Assembly (NCBI GenBank): GCA_002104905.1
Contig: MCFE01000491.1
Location: 1-64,000 of the forward strand
Source: Basidiobolus meristosporus CBS 931.73
Taxonomy: Eukaryota; Basidiobolomycota; Basidiobolomycetes; Basidiobolales; Basidiobolaceae
Direction: 5' to 3'
DNA: 64,000 nt
Position numbers and translations under genes: made by a program. The notes beneath the pieces are model-generated. The model did no database searches. It was not told the DNA's origin and was given only the letters and a program-made list of their open reading frames with translations. Positions within the stretch are counted from its first letter, which is position 1; each line of letters begins with the position of its first letter. Below, one piece after another: positions 1 to 12,635 of the stretch.

Positions 1-685
1 CAGATGTGCCCATGGATACACCTATGCCTTTGGCACAAAGAAGCTAAGCGGCCCCAATGAGTAGGTGATCAGTTAAGTAAGGCAAGGTTGGGTTGGACAC
101 AACATGCAACTAATTTTTATTTGGACAACTTTACCACAGTATGCCAGGTATCTCCTGGGTACAAGCCATTTTCAACACCTTTCATTATTGGTTGGTGAGG
201 ATAAAATGGAACATTGGGACCTCCAGTATACCCATGCAGAAACTCATACTAGATGTATATTGGGGGAAGATGCTAGGATCACAAGACAAAGTTTGGGTGT
301 ATTTGGATGGACTTTGGTAAGAACATTGTCACCAGGTAAATGGTACAACTCTGCAATTGATTATTGGAGAGCCATCTACTATGTGTCAACCATTAGATCA
401 ACTCCTCTTTCAACCAGCTGATTAACTGCACTTTTATAAATGATACTTGAAAAGTTGACTAGCCACATTCCGGCACAAAAGATGTGTAGTTGTTGCCGAT
501 TAAGGTGGTGGGATTCAAAATCAGATCAGCCAGTAATTGAGCAAGTTTGGTTACATCTATTAAGCGAGTCACGATCCAAATATTGAGGATGCAAGTGTTC
601 TACAGGGTGCATTTAGAGAGATCGACTGAGAGGGAACATCATTTAGGTAAGTGCATCTGGAAAGTGACCAGGCGTCCGGAGCCAT
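1..685. other. Unassigned left-edge sequence
   Basis: No supported gene. A 105-codon open frame on the plus strand (104-421) has no recognisable domain and no convincing splice context. The stretch also holds the 3' flank of the WDR92 gene, which ends at 686. Confidence 0.4.
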
Positions 686-2062
686 CTACTCCAGGCCATC
701 TACCAAACTAACTGTAATGGTTTGGTCAAATGCCACGCTGGCACAAAGCCCAGGCTTGTCATGATTCCAGTCCACTGCGCATACTGGTTGACTGGATACC
801 TTGGAGGTTCCAAGTGCCGCCACCTTGCCATCGGAACCACTGTTTGGCTAGGTTAAGGATGACAGATGTGTGTGGTACAAAGACGATACATCACTTCCTG
901 GTCAAAAGGATACTATTTGTGAAGGGCGATACAACCATCGCCTCCAGATGTTACGAAGTACTCTGGGTTCTGTGGCAAATGTCGAATACTCCAGATAGTC
1001 GATTCGTGGGCCTGGATGCAAGAAGGTTAGCGATAGTTGACAAGGACATGGATGAGGGAAGTGGGCAACTTTGTATTCTGAATGGTCCATGCTTTCAGGT
1101 GTCCGATGGAAGACATGGAATTTGGACTGCACAGTGGTAGCAACAATATTGCTGCCTTGGGATGTCTTGTCACTGAACTCGAGAGAGCAAACCTGGTAGG
1201 GGTCGTGGAGTGGAGTTAGTAAGTGTAAAGTGTCGCTGGCTGATCGTCAGTCCCTACCCCGTCATTTACGTGGTCTCCCCAGACAAACTCCATGCTTCTC
1301 AAGTCAACAAGCTTGATGTCACCGTTATCGTAACCAATGCAAACGCTACGATCCTGATCACCCCAGGAATTTCCTACAGGAAAGGTGAGCCATATGCAAT
1401 ATATCGAAAACCCCTTCGAAGGAAAGCCCATACCAAAAGCCACGGCCCACACATCGACCCCTTGCTTGGCACCGTGGATCACAGCTACGGGGGAAGCCTT
1501 TTGTCTGGTATCCCATATCTTTACGTCCCCTGGACCGAAGGAGTTAGAGAAGCGTAACCGGGATGAGCACAGATATTAGGGAAGTACCGTCTCGACTGCC
1601 GGTGGCGATTTCTGGGGGTCCGTTCTTGGCGATATTCCCTCCACAACCGTCAATACAGTTGACTATTTCTTCGTGGGCTCTGACCGAATATACTGGCATC
1701 TCCATCCGCTCTAGATCCCACAGCGACATCTTTCCGGAGAAATCTCCGGTCGCAAAGTGACGAGTGCGTAGACTTGACGAGGCAAAGGTTCCACATTTGA
1801 AGCTCTCGTATTTCTCGGTCTATAGCCAAAGAGGGTTGGTGTAGATGGAGTTTCAGTGCACGGGCACGTTGCAAGGCAGCAAGGTTTAAATTACCTCGTC
1901 TAATAGGGACAATCCGTTGGCGTCTACATTGTAGATCTGGATCGTACCCATACCGTCGATCGACTGGCCGATAAGCGTCAGCTTGCTAGAAGATGGGATC
2001 CACTTGACATCGAACGCGATGGAGGGTAGGTTCTTCGTAACGTACGTGTGGAAGTTCGGCAT
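686..2062 (-). CDS. WDR92: WD-repeat protein WDR92 (Monad/DNAAF10)
   Basis: Cytoplasmic WD40 beta-propeller. The family is an adaptor of R2TP/prefoldin-like chaperones and is needed for axonemal dynein arm assembly in ciliated cells. I read seven exons: 2062-1895, 1819-1588, 1529-1434, 1373-1258, 1192-1070, 1011-914 and 839-686, giving about 328 aa (the animal protein is about 357). Family landmarks in order: an MPNFHTYV-type start, LIGQSIDGMGTIQIYNV, GDFSGKMSLWDLE, MPVYSVRAHEEIVNCIDG, EIATGSRDG, VCIGYDNGDIKLVDLR, KFHVFHRT, ESTIWSIRHLPQN and the C-terminal KPGLCASVAFDQT. Introns are 46-85 bp. A TAG that seems to interrupt the frame near 913 lies at the exon 6 donor and is removed by splicing. 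The gene is divergent from RPT5, so both probably share the upstream region. Family assignment is firm; the function in a fungus is inference. Confidence 0.93.
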
Positions 2063-3010
2063 TGGCGTGCTACAGATCGGGATGTTCTACAACAAAGTCT
2101 ATCCGCCGGCACATACACCGCAGATGAATCACACCAAGATTTCGACCGTATGTTTGCGCAGAAAATTCCCTCTGGTGGCGATAAGCCAATCATGTGAGAT
2201 TCATCAGATGCGTTAGCTCTCATGATGGGTGGATGACTAATCACAGGAAAGGATCTCTCGAGGCCACCATGACATCGGCTGATCTGCAATGCTGTGGAGC
2301 AGCAGAATCCGCAGATCGGACATCCATGCCTACTGCTCCCTGCGACGTCTGACGATGGAATGGCCTGTACCCTCGCCGGACCTGGCCTGGAGCCTTCTAG
2401 CTGTGGAGCGCATCCATGGCGCATGCTTGCTGAGCGCAAGTGGATTTGTCGGATAATGATCAGGCATGAATCATTCCAGCCAACGGAATCCGCGCAACGT
2501 GATGGCGGATCATTGATGTGCTTTGGTTTTTCAGGTGTGGAAACCGAATGTGCCAAAACGAGCCAAACCCTTACCCAAACCCTTTCGCCAGTGGATTTGT
2601 GGTACGCCATGTCATTAGAAACATTGCTTTGATTAAGTAGTCGTCCATGACGGTTGCTACGCAGTTGGGCTGATTCCATGTAACAATCTTGAATGTGGCT
2701 CTCCAACAACCAATATGGTCATTGGTTTGAGCATTCTGGCTTGATTCAATCAACATATGTACTTATTTGTCACACTAATCAAATTTCTCTAACCCAATTT
2801 AATCGATGTCGTCATATGCCCATCGAAATCTGCCTGAAATGCGTGAATCCCCTATCAACCATTCCAGTGCGATATTGTATTACCCAATTTGACTCCTGGT
2901 GATTGCGTTATCTTTTTGCACTCCCCCAGGTGTCGTAATACTCAAATAGACTAAATATTGAGTGGTCACTTGCTACGTACCTCACCTACCAACAACCCTA
3001 CTTCAAGAAT
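2063..3010. promoter_or_regulatory. Divergent intergenic region WDR92/RPT5
   Basis: About 950 bp between two divergently transcribed genes; it presumably carries both promoters. A plus-strand open frame (2294-2632) has no domain resemblance. I saw no clear TATA box and no copy of the yeast proteasome element GGTGGCAAA. Confidence 0.4.
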
Positions 3011-4796
3011 ATGGCCACAGCTAGCGCTAACCCCGAATGGACAAAGGACGAGCTAGAAGAGCTTGGAAGCGAAATCCTGAAAGCCAGCATCGAAGAGATA
3101 AAAAACAGGACCAGGCTCTTTGACAATGACATCAAGGTTTGCTCCCGCCTTCCCTCTCCATGCATGTCCTACCTGGCTGCACCTTCCCCCTGCCACCAGC
3201 TCTAAAGATCTCTTGTTTCTCCAGGTGATGCGCAGTGAGCAAATGAGACTGCAACACGAGCAGGCCGCCATGACCGAACGGATCAGAGAGAACAGAGAAA
3301 AAATCAAAATGAACAAACAGCTGCCTTACTTGGTTGGAAATGTGGTGGAGGTAGCTTATCCTTGAACTATTTCCGGTTTATGAAGCCTACTAACCATGTC
3401 TCTAGATTATGGATATGAATCCTAACGAAGACACAGAGGAGGAAGGTGCCAATATTGATCTTGACGCGCATCGCAAAGGCAAGTGTGCCGTGGTGAAGAC
3501 CTCCACCCGCCAGGTATTTGTCTCCGTCCCTTCTCTTGTTTCCCTGCAAAGCGTCTCACAACCAGCTTTTGAAAGACCATATTCCTTCCACTGATTGGCC
3601 TGGTTGACCATGACAAGCTGAAGCCAGGAGACTTGATTGGCATGAATAAGGATAGTTACTTGGTTTTAGATACTCTCCCTGCTGAGTAGGTCTCAACCGC
3701 TATCTTTCATGGTTCTGCTTTCACTAATTGCGGTCGATTGTAGATATGACAGCCGTGTGAAGGCGATGGAGGTTGACGAAAAACCAACTGAAGACTACAC
3801 TGACATCGGAGGCCTCGACAAGCAGATCGAGGAGTTGGTTGAAGCTATAGTTCTTCCCATGACTCATGCTGAAAGATTTAAGAACCTTGGAATCAAGCCA
3901 CCAAAAGGTAGATCACATGTGGAGCGGCTTGGACTAGAACAACACTGACATATCACATCCAGGCGTTTTGATGTACGGCCCACCCGGAACAGGGAAAACT
4001 CTGCTTGCCCGTGCTTGTGCAGCCCAAACCAACTCCACCTATCTCAAACTAGCCGGTCCTCAGCTGGTTCAAGTAAGTAGTCCTGGACGGCAGCCTCCAG
4101 ACCGGTGACTGATGGTCCCTCTTGTAGATGTTCATCGGCGACGGTGCCAAACTTGTGCGTGACGCCTTTGAACTCGCCAAAGAGAAAGCTCCGTCCATCA
4201 TCTTCATCGATGAGCTGGATGCGGTTGGTACCAAACGTTTCGACAGCGAGAAGAGCGGTGATCGTGAAGTCCAAAGAACTATGTTGGAGTTACTGAATCA
4301 ATTGGACGGATTCAGCAGCGACGACAGAATCAAGGTTGGTGCTAGATAACCCGAGCATGGTCCGGCGCTACGCCGTTTGCTGACAAAGTGTGTGTTTCAG
4401 GTCATCGCAGCAACGAACCGTATCGATATCCTGGACCCAGCGCTGCTACGGTCTGGACGATTGGATAGAAAGATCGAGTTTCCACTGCCTACCGAAGAAG
4501 CACGTGCCCGGATTCTACAGATCCACTCTCGTAAAATGACCGTTGGATCCAACGTGAACTTCGAGGAGCTTGCACGTTGCTGTGACGAGTTCAACGGAGC
4601 GCAATGCAAAGCGGTTTGTGTCGAAGCCGGTATGCTTGCCCTTCGCCGCGGTGCATCGGAGTTGAGTCATGAGGACTTCATGGACGGTAGGATTTGGATT
4701 TACGTGAGAGATATTGTTCTCGATACTTACCCGGGATCATTAGGAATCCAAGAGGTGATGGCCAAGAAGAAGACCTCGTTGAAGTATTTCGCGTAA
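3011..4796 (+). CDS. RPT5: 26S proteasome regulatory ATPase RPT5 (PSMC3, subunit 6A)
   Basis: One of the six AAA+ ATPases of the 19S base that unfold substrates and open the 20S gate. Nine exons: 3011-3136, 3225-3350, 3406-3513, 3576-3685, 3744-3907, 3963-4072, 4128-4334, 4401-4686 and 4744-4796, giving 429 aa, the normal length. In order: an N-terminal coiled coil, the OB-fold region, the RPT5-type linker [14 protein letters not shown], Walker A GPPGTGKT, Walker [10 protein letters not shown], the sensor segment IAATNR and the arginine-finger region [14 protein letters not shown]. The C terminus is ...LKYFA, a gate-docking HbYX-type tail with Phe where Tyr is usual. Splicing after GA at 3685 restores the conserved E-Y-D; a naive reading hits TAG there. 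Identity is certain; small exon-edge errors are possible. Confidence 0.97.
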
Positions 4797-6111
4797 TCGT
4801 GCGATTCCCCATATTTGGTGGTTACCATTTCGTTCTGCTTTCGCTTCTCACCAGTGTACCCCTCGGTAGCTGTTACTCCGTTTGCAAAGCGTATGTTGAA
4901 TATGCCATCGGACATTCTAGTAGCTGCTTCTGACCAAAATTATTGCTAGTGTTTTGCGGGATTTCTACATACCTCGTAATATGTTTTCAATGAAATTCGA
5001 AATCTCTTTCAACCCCCGTAATACAGCCTCACTTTTTAGAGAGCGTTTCGTTGTTGCTGAATATATGTGAATCAACCAAATCCAATGTCCACTTCCACTT
5101 CTCTTTCTCCGCACGGATCACTGTATCTGAAGTGAGTCTATCTATTTTGGCTGCAAATGCCTTGTAATCTCTGCATTGTTGCGCTCAATAAATCCAAAGA
5201 CTGATTCAATCTTCACTGGGCACAGCGATGGTAGCTGGATATAGGTTGGAGGATTGGGCGAATGTTCTCTGGAACTCAATCTACAGCTCAGCCCCGGAGG
5301 ACTTGAAGCTATTGGTAGTCATATTCAGTTACTGCGAAAGACTTTTCCAACTGAGGCAAATAGACATTGACGGGAAGGCCGTCTCATCCCACTCCCCACT
5401 TATGCGATAATATAAGCAATGCCAGGTCAAGAGTATTCAGACCAAGGTAGGAAATGCAAGGGGGATTTTCGAGGAGTGCTGAATGGTGGATGATCGAAGC
5501 CAGCCGACCCTGGTGGTCCATTTTCGGCCTTCGGTAGCACCGATCCATCGTACGGATGGATCTTTGTTTTGCGCTTGAAGGGCCATTTTCATACACTCAA
5601 TATTATTCTCGAAATGGTAGGGGCTAAATGCTAATGGGACAATCTACATGTACGTGACCACTACGTCGCAAGCCCCCCATTCTCGCTTGGAATTGTATGG
5701 AAATTCAATTTGGAACCTTCTATTGATGCACCTTGCAGGCCTCGGGTACGATGCTGCCGAAACCAAGATACTACCCTACAAGACACGGCAGTCCCATTCT
5801 CCCCGACAGAATCTGGATAATCGTATCGAATCTCAGAGATTTCGGAACCTCTTGGATACATCCGTTAAGGTGACTTAGAATAGGTTAGTTGCATCCACCT
5901 AATGATCGCGGTGGCCACCCGGGGAATTACTTATCCACGAAATGATTTTATTGAAGAATGGATTTCTCTCTAGCTCATATCAGCGCACCTAACAAATTGG
6001 TATCTAACGGCTTACCGAAGAGCTAGAAATGTGAAAATGATGCGACTCACCCCTCCCTCGATATGGAAACCTTGCTTGGCACTCCCCAACCAATGAATTT
6101 GCCTGCAACAA
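4797..6111. other. Intergenic, no supported gene
   Basis: Convergent gap between RPT5 and the prenyl synthase. Two short plus-strand open frames (5228-5410 and 5648-5878) look mildly protein-like. I could not join them into a spliced gene or match them to a family, so they stay unassigned. Confidence 0.4.
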
Positions 6112-7433
6112 CTAGTCAGCTCCCGACATCGATTGTGGCAGCTTGATCAGCATTTGCTGAGCATCGGACGAAGGGAATGAACGCGCTATCTCCATGGCAC
6201 TTTGACAGCGATTCGCAACAATCTCCGAGGTGCGCTCAAGCGCCTTGGTTTCACGGACGATGTCATAAACCTGCTCGAGGAGATGTTGAGTTCTAAGGGA
6301 GGTAGATCTGCTAACTTCGATTAGGGATTTACCTTGAGGACACTGGAATTGGATTCAGAGATGGCGCTATGCTTGATCAAGTCTTTCAACACAGGGCTGC
6401 GCTCAATGGCAAGGACCAGGGGCCCCGAGTAAATCGACGGGTTGAAGTCGCTCCTCTTCTCGCTGATGGCGGCCTTCCACTCCAGGAGGTCCTGATGAAG
6501 CTATGAAACGTGGTTAGAAGAGGGGCACCTGGATTTGGTGGGATATCCGCCGCTTACTTGAATAGCGATTCCCAGTTCTTTCCCATACTGATAGGCTGCA
6601 TCCACGATCTCAGACTCGCACTGACCTAGGATGGCGGCTGCTTTGCAGCTATTTGCCATCAATGAGGCATACTTGAGATATATCTGGTCTAAGCAGCACT
6701 CGAGAGTCAAGTTCTCGGTTAATGCCTCATCGGCCTTCATAAACTCCCCTTGCACTTGGTTCTCGATGGCCAGGGCAATAAGCTCCACAACTTCCGGGAC
6801 TCTCAGGCGAGCAAGGCCCATGGAGGCACGTGCGAGAAGGAAATCCCCTCCGAGGACGGACAATTTGTTCCCTTTGGCGGCAGCAGCCGTTTCTGGAGTA
6901 TTCTCCGACATGGAGTAATCCAAAACGTCATCATGGATCAGTGAAGCGGTATGGATCATTTCGGTAATTTCGGAGAGGCTGCGTTGCTCGGGTAGCGTGC
7001 CATTCGAATCTTTTCCCTTCAACCCCGGGCCGTTCACCGCACGAGACATCATCAAAACTATCAAAGGGTGGATATGCTTGTGGCTGTCGTCTAAATAATA
7101 TTTACTCATGGTTCGTAATATGGGGTGCTCCAGGTCTAGAAAGTCGGACATGCTGCTGCTTAATTCCGTGACGTCCTCACCAACGAGGGTGTCGGGATTT
7201 ATATAGGAGCCGCCGGGATGCTGCATCAAGCTCTCTGCGTCCTGTACGGCTTGAGTCCACGTATGAGAGCTTCTCAGCAGCGAGAAAGTGTGCTCTGAAT
7301 GGTATGGGCTAGCTGTGAGAGACCATGACTTCCAGCCAAGGGGATTGCCAACTTTCACCGAAGCCCGGAGTTTTGGGGCCTGACGGAGCAATACCCGACG
7401 GGTCTGGGAATAGAGAAAAGAGAGGGAGCTCAT
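6112..7433 (-). CDS. Trans-prenyl diphosphate synthase, COQ1/PDSS2 (Dlp1)-type
   Basis: Polyprenyl synthase-fold protein of the ubiquinone side-chain pathway, expected in mitochondria (basic, Ser/Arg-rich N terminus). Three exons (7433-6558, 6500-6333, 6270-6112) give 400 aa, matching PDSS2-type subunits (about 400). Family blocks visible: HPLIVLMMSRAV, EITEMIHTASLIHDD (first Asp motif DDVLD kept), GNKLSVLGGDFLLARAS and MANSCKAAAILGQC. Where catalytic enzymes carry the second motif (FQLVDDxLDF), this protein reads AIQLHQDLLEW, so that Asp cluster is gone. The Arg-Arg-Gly after the first motif is also absent. This fits a non-catalytic partner subunit such as S. pombe Dlp1 or PDSS2 better than the catalytic Dps1/Coq1. 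Family certain; subunit assignment about 65%. Confidence 0.85.
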
Positions 7434-7994
7434 GTTTGGAAAGGATTCTACTGCTTCGCAATATCTATGGAAAAATCTTGGAAGACAGTTAGCCTCGCCC
7501 TCGAGAAGGACAGTGACCTCATTGGCATGTATTAAGACATCAGCTTACTTTTAGGTGCTTGCTGTGCGGACTGAGGAGCTACTCTGCCGCGTTCTACTGT
7601 AGAAAAAGGCAACGGCGTTGAACTAAAACCAAGTTAGGAGCATGAAAAATTTTGGTCAAGCAGCATTGATAACCGTCGCTCATTGGAAATTTCAAATCAA
7701 TTGAATCATTCCCAACTGATTTATAGTCATGGCGAATGCATTTAAGCTTCTCTGATAACGGGGTCCAACTTTGATTAGAAGTGCAGTTAAATTTAAGCAT
7801 TTTTCGCAATGGCCAGCAACACGCATACACATAGACAATAGAGATGGACTTCAGAATTCCCACAGATCAAATCTCTGGAGTTTGCTAGCCAACCACATTT
7901 ACCCCTATTTCAGATCAACTGTTTCAACTTATCCACGATGCAATGCGCCGTTTAAAGCTGATGTTCTGATTGCTAAGACAACAATATCGTCAGC
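7434..7994. promoter_or_regulatory. Divergent promoter region, prenyl synthase/SKP1
   Basis: A 561-bp gap between two divergent start codons; it should contain both promoters. No specific site recognised. Confidence 0.4.
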
Positions 7995-8702
7995 ATGGTC
8001 ATTCTAACTTCAGCAGATGGCAAGGAATTTACTACAGACAAAGAGGTTGTGCAGAGGTCCAAGGTGTTGCGAGATATGCTAGAAGACGTTGGCGAAACAG
8101 ACCAACCTATTCCCGTGCCCAACGTAGACAGCTCAGTCTTGGAAAAGGTACGTCTTTACCAACGACCAACTCTTTTGTTGCATACCAACCCAATCGACTC
8201 CCGACTTTGGTCAACAGGTCTTGGAATTCTGTGAATATCATCGCAACGATCCGCTGGATATTGAGGATGATTCGGATGATGAAGGGAACAAAATCGACGA
8301 CATTTTGGAGTGGGATCGGAAGTTCATTCAAGTGGATGTTGAGATGCTAAAGCAGCTTATCTTGGTCAGTACCCACACAACACATACAACGTAACATGCG
8401 CTACACAGAAACTGAATTATCTCCGTTACTCGTTCGTCATTAGGCCTCGAATTATCTGGATATAAAACAGCTCTCGTAAGTCACGCAACACATCCTGGGC
8501 TCTCCTATACCTGTCACTTGAGCTGACATGCTCTCCAATGATATCTAGAGATGTGTCAACGAAGACTGCGGCTAGCCTACTCAAGGGAAAAACCCCCGAA
8601 GAAATCCGCCAACTTTTTGGCATTGAAAACGACTTCACTCCCGAGGAGGAGGAGCAGCTGAGGAGAGATAATGAATGGGCAGACCCAAACCTGAAATGCT
8701 GA
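7995..8702 (+). CDS. SKP1: SKP1, SCF ubiquitin ligase adaptor
   Basis: Links cullin-1 to F-box proteins in SCF E3 ligases and also acts in kinetochore and V-ATPase-regulatory (RAVE) complexes. Four exons (7995-8147, 8218-8364, 8444-8475, 8549-8702) give 161 aa, full length. The BTB/POZ-like N terminus ([17 protein letters not shown]), the acidic loop ([15 protein letters not shown]), the [24 protein letters not shown]-type cullin-binding region and the F-box-binding C terminus ([27 protein letters not shown]) are all present. The tail [10 protein letters not shown] is longer than the common NEWCEEK-type ending. Confidence 0.96.
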
Positions 8703-8967
8703 TGGCCCCAATAGCAATCATCAATAAACCTAAACAAACAGAGCTCACCCAACACCCGGGTTGCTTTTTGGCGAACGGGACCCGTTGCAACTCTAAAGTG
8801 GCACCACAGGGTGGCCGTAGGCAGCGAGTCACCATTCAATGGAATAAGGAAATTTATTTACATCAAAAACAATAGCAGCATATGAGCTTTATTACTCGGA
8901 TACAAAAACATCGGTCTTGGTGACGGATCTTGTTCTGAAATATGGCGGCGAAATGAGAATACCGAGT

Positions 8968-11687
8968 TCAGGTTCTCAACTCGAGCTCGATCCAAGACCC
9001 ATCCACTCTGCGACCTCTAACATGATTGGCGTGTGGCGAGAGTTCTAAGTCCATAATATAAGGCCTGGAAGGGGGTATTTAGAATCATGAATCGTTAGGG
9101 CAATGCTGGTATCGAAGAGAACAACGTACTGGGCTAGTTCAGCTAGGATGTTTTCCACCATCACATCGCACCGCAGCTCTTCTAATGGCAAATCACGGTC
9201 ACAGATGGGACACTCCCACATGGGTTTAATCGCATTGACTTGTAAATAGGCATGAAGGTCGAAGCACTGGCAGGAAGTAATAAGCGCGATTAGCAACTGG
9301 CTTGCTTCACTTGAGTAGAATCGGTTGTTGAAAACCTACCCCAACATGGCGGCAGCGTACTCCTTTGACGGGCGTGTGAATTCTTTGATGGTTGATGGGG
9401 CATCGAAGGCTAAGCCGGATGGAGGGTTGGAAAACCTTGACTTCCCGAGAATTGTCGTCGTCAAGCTCCCCGCTGTCCGATCGCGTGTCCTGCCCGTTAC
9501 TATCGAAGAATCGAGAGGGCCGGTTCGAGGCACCGGGTATGTTCCCTGGGTGCTTAGCGCTGTGGTCAGAAGCCAGGCTCTGCACTGGAATGAGGAAAAC
9601 ACAAAAATAAATAATCGGCGATCTCCATTACGCAGCCATGGCGCTTACCTAGTGCCCTTCCCTCCTCGGCCTTGATGCATTTGTTTCGCAGCTCGTTCAA
9701 CAAGAAATTGATTGACTTGTAAACGTTGACCTTGATGGCGACACGGACATTCTATCCAGGGCAGTGGTTAGTGAGTACCGGATTAATCAGGCTTCATGAA
9801 TCTATATTACCTGCAGTAACTTCAGGTTGCTTTCATTTCGGCTCTCGTTATCGGTGCTGAAAAGTAGTACATTCTTCTTGGAGCAAAAGTCTGAAACATC
9901 AATGTAGTGTCGCTCACGCTGCCTGTGTAGCTCAGATTCAAGTGGTATGTCGCAATCGTTCATGCAAAACCTGAACTTGGGCAACGGCAGGTTGATGTCT
10001 TTCTTGAATATCGTCAAAAACACCCCGACAGGCTCGAGGGACTGGGCCGCCTGGCGATTTCTACGGGTCACCCCCTGGTTAGACTGATTTGGAAAGCAAG
10101 GAACCATGGACGCACTTACTTGGATAGTGACCTCAGCTCGATATCCGATATGGTGAAGCATAACGGCGATTCCCTTGCCTTCAGGCAGGATTCCAGGGAG
10201 AGAAAAGATATGGGGAACCTCCGGAGAATTGGGAGGTCTCGAGATGGCTCGACCTGTGCCACAGGCTCGTAATCCTCCTCCTTAATTTCGACGGAGGATT
10301 CCTCGCGTCGAAGGAGCTCTAAGAATTCAATCTCCGCTTCGGTGAAATCATCCTCCGACTTGACCGAGGTGCTCTCTTCGCTGTTCATGGGGTTCACTGC
10401 ACCGCCAATCCTCCGAAGCATCTCACCCGTGTCGCCGATCGACACTTGCGAAACGCAAACCGCGTTGTTTATGGAGGTGTAGAGACTGGTGATGCTTTGC
10501 TCCGGGCTTCCTCGAAGAAAGTTCGAGTTGGGCTCCGCAGAGGATACTGTTGGATCAGGGTTGTATGAGAACTGCGGGTCGTATTCCATGGAGGACAATA
10601 TGGGTGGTAAATCTACAGGGTTGTTCGAGAGCTCGCACATAGTATAGTACATACGAATAATGATTTCTAGATAGAATGGCTCAATGGATGCACGAAAACT
10701 CATAACTCACGGTGAATTACCTCTACGCCGTGGCTGGAAGTGAAGGAGGTGTTGGCAAACAATCCTAAGCACCTGCCAGCCATAGTTGACGTTGTATCCA
10801 AGTCTCCTACTTTTACGCACTATAATCTGCCAGGAAAACCCGTTAGAACTCCAGTTGGGTTCAGCTGTGGAGCACTAAAAGCATGAACAAGGTACCTTTA
10901 AGCAGTGAATCAGAGTCTTCTCTGTGTGAAAGCAGTATGCTGAGTCGGTTTGGCACCAGGTGTAAAGCTCCATACACGCGTGAAGGTAAGTACGAGATCT
11001 GCTCAACTTTTGGGCCAATCCTTTGAGCCGGTTGTTTATTCCCAGAATGGTGGCATTGTCGTATTGGCTCCTTAGCTCAGACATGTTGATCCTACTGACA
11101 ATCACATCATCTCCTTGACTAGAATTCAGCTCGACTATTCTTGGCTCGTTCGACGATGTGTGGAACGCACTCATATTTCGAACGTTTTCGAAAGGACTGG
11201 ATTCTCGCTGAGTGGTGTGCTGGCTGGCATCGACATCCGGGTCTACCTCTTCTTGGAAAGCTGGCGGTAAATCGCGCTGGCAAGAAGCCCTCTCGGCTCT
11301 ATATGAATTGTGGGCGGGGATAACCCTAGGTGGCATCCGTTCAAACACAGGGCCTCTTTGGAAAGAGGGCTGAGCTTGGGTGCGTGCGGGAGAGGACATT
11401 CGTTGATAAGGATGTGAGCGAGTGCTCCCACGTCTGTAAGTGTTTAACCGTGGCCCCGAACCAACTGTGCTTCGAATCGACATTGGCTGTGCCGGGTACT
11501 CCTGTGAGCGATTGTCTGACAAGGAGTTTGTTCGTGAGAAAGTGTGTGGTTCAGATCGAGTGGGGCGAGTTTGAGGCGAAATAGGAGGGAAGGCTATGGA
11601 TTCTTCGACTAGAGTTTCTTCATCGGAATACTCTTCCTCCGGAGACCAGTAATCTTCCGTAGATTTTTTGTGTGCCTCGAAGTTCAT
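8968..11687 (-). CDS. SIZ/PIAS-type E3 SUMO ligase
   Basis: SUMO-protein ligase with an SP-RING (MIZ) zinc finger, probably nuclear. I read about nine exons and about 735 aa. Residues 1-220 are Ser/Pro/Arg-rich and probably disordered. A SAP-like helix pair follows (NNRLKGLAQKLSRSQ). Then come an acidic stretch (EEDYEP) and a PINIT-like region (LPLPKFRFCMNDCDIPLE, the strand NVRVAIKVNVYKS and ELRNKCIKAEEGRAL). The SP-RING has its ligands in place: LRCPI, RCRHVGCFD and WECPICDRDLPLEELR. An apparent stop after AELAQ is avoided by a 64-bp intron, and the protein then ends ...HVRGRRVDGSWIELELRT at 8968. Internal exon edges in the N-terminal half are less certain than those of the zinc-finger exons. 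Confidence 0.88.
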
Positions 11688-12635
11688 TCAAACAAGTGTT
11701 GGCCTTCGCAGCTCAGCGATGTATCAAAAAGAAATAAGTGCAGCGATGATTTTGAGAATAACTGGATTTATTGGTAACCATCAATAATGGCAATTCCTAG
11801 CACACTAAAATAAAAAAATGATTCCCTTGGTGGATCAGACCTAGACCACATTATCTAACTAATCTATCTATCACCGCTATTTTGGGTTAATACCAGTATC
11901 ATACTTGGATGCGCAGGTGTATAGCCAGGCACGGTCTACGCTATTTGAGCAACCAGCACTTGCCCACAATGGACCCGAGTTCTCAGAATCTACAGGAGCG
12001 GAATTTGTTTACAGAATCGAAATGGGATACCAGTTTGGATGGATTGGGATTGACCTTTATGCCCAAGTGCACACTCATGCACGCCTTCTCTTCAGATGAT
12101 TCCGAGTAAGACGAAAGGGCAAGGCCTGGATTCTCGCCGAATTCGCATCCATCGCTGATCTCGAAAATCTGCTTTATCGTGGATGGTGCATGTAGGTTAA
12201 CTATATTTGAGTTCGTTTGCCGATCGCTTAGATCGTTCTGATTCCCCTCTAGCAGATACCAGATCTAACTGTAAGAACGGATAATCGGAGTATTACTGTT
12301 TATCCCAGTGGCAGTGGATTACCTGATTGGATGGTCAAGCCCCTGACATTATCACGCGTCAAGTGTGCCGACAAACGTTGGAGATTATGCAGGTTGCAGG
12401 AAGCTCTCTTGACATTTATGGTCTATGTGTCTTGTTGAGGCCTTGGCAGAATGGCCTAGGCCCAAGACGTGCTTCGTCAGAAAATCAACACATTATTGCA
12501 ACCGTATTTAATGAGCTAATGATCGTCTGAAATATCACCTGATGATTCGTTCAGTTTAGGCAACAAAGCATGAAATGCATTGCTATGGAATTCGGTTTTA
12601 TCTATCCATTTGGCCTTCTGCATTATCAAGTCAAG
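11688..12635. promoter_or_regulatory. Divergent intergenic region SIZ/PER1
   Basis: Start codons diverge from this gap. A short plus-strand frame from an ATG at 11970 (46 codons, ending FSSDDSE at 12109) could be a tiny gene or a last exon, but nothing identifies it. The rest shows no feature. Confidence 0.35.

Noticed and set aside
104-421. 105-codon plus-strand frame as a gene
   Set aside because: No domain, no splice partner and no similarity to a family I know.
905-920. In-frame TAG in WDR92, suggesting a pseudogene or a recoded stop
   Set aside because: The TAG overlaps a GTATCC donor; splicing to an acceptor at 840 restores Tyr and the conserved C-terminal repeat.
1978-2709. 243-codon minus-strand open frame
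   Set aside because: It overlaps the first WDR92 exon in another frame and runs into intergenic DNA; no domain.
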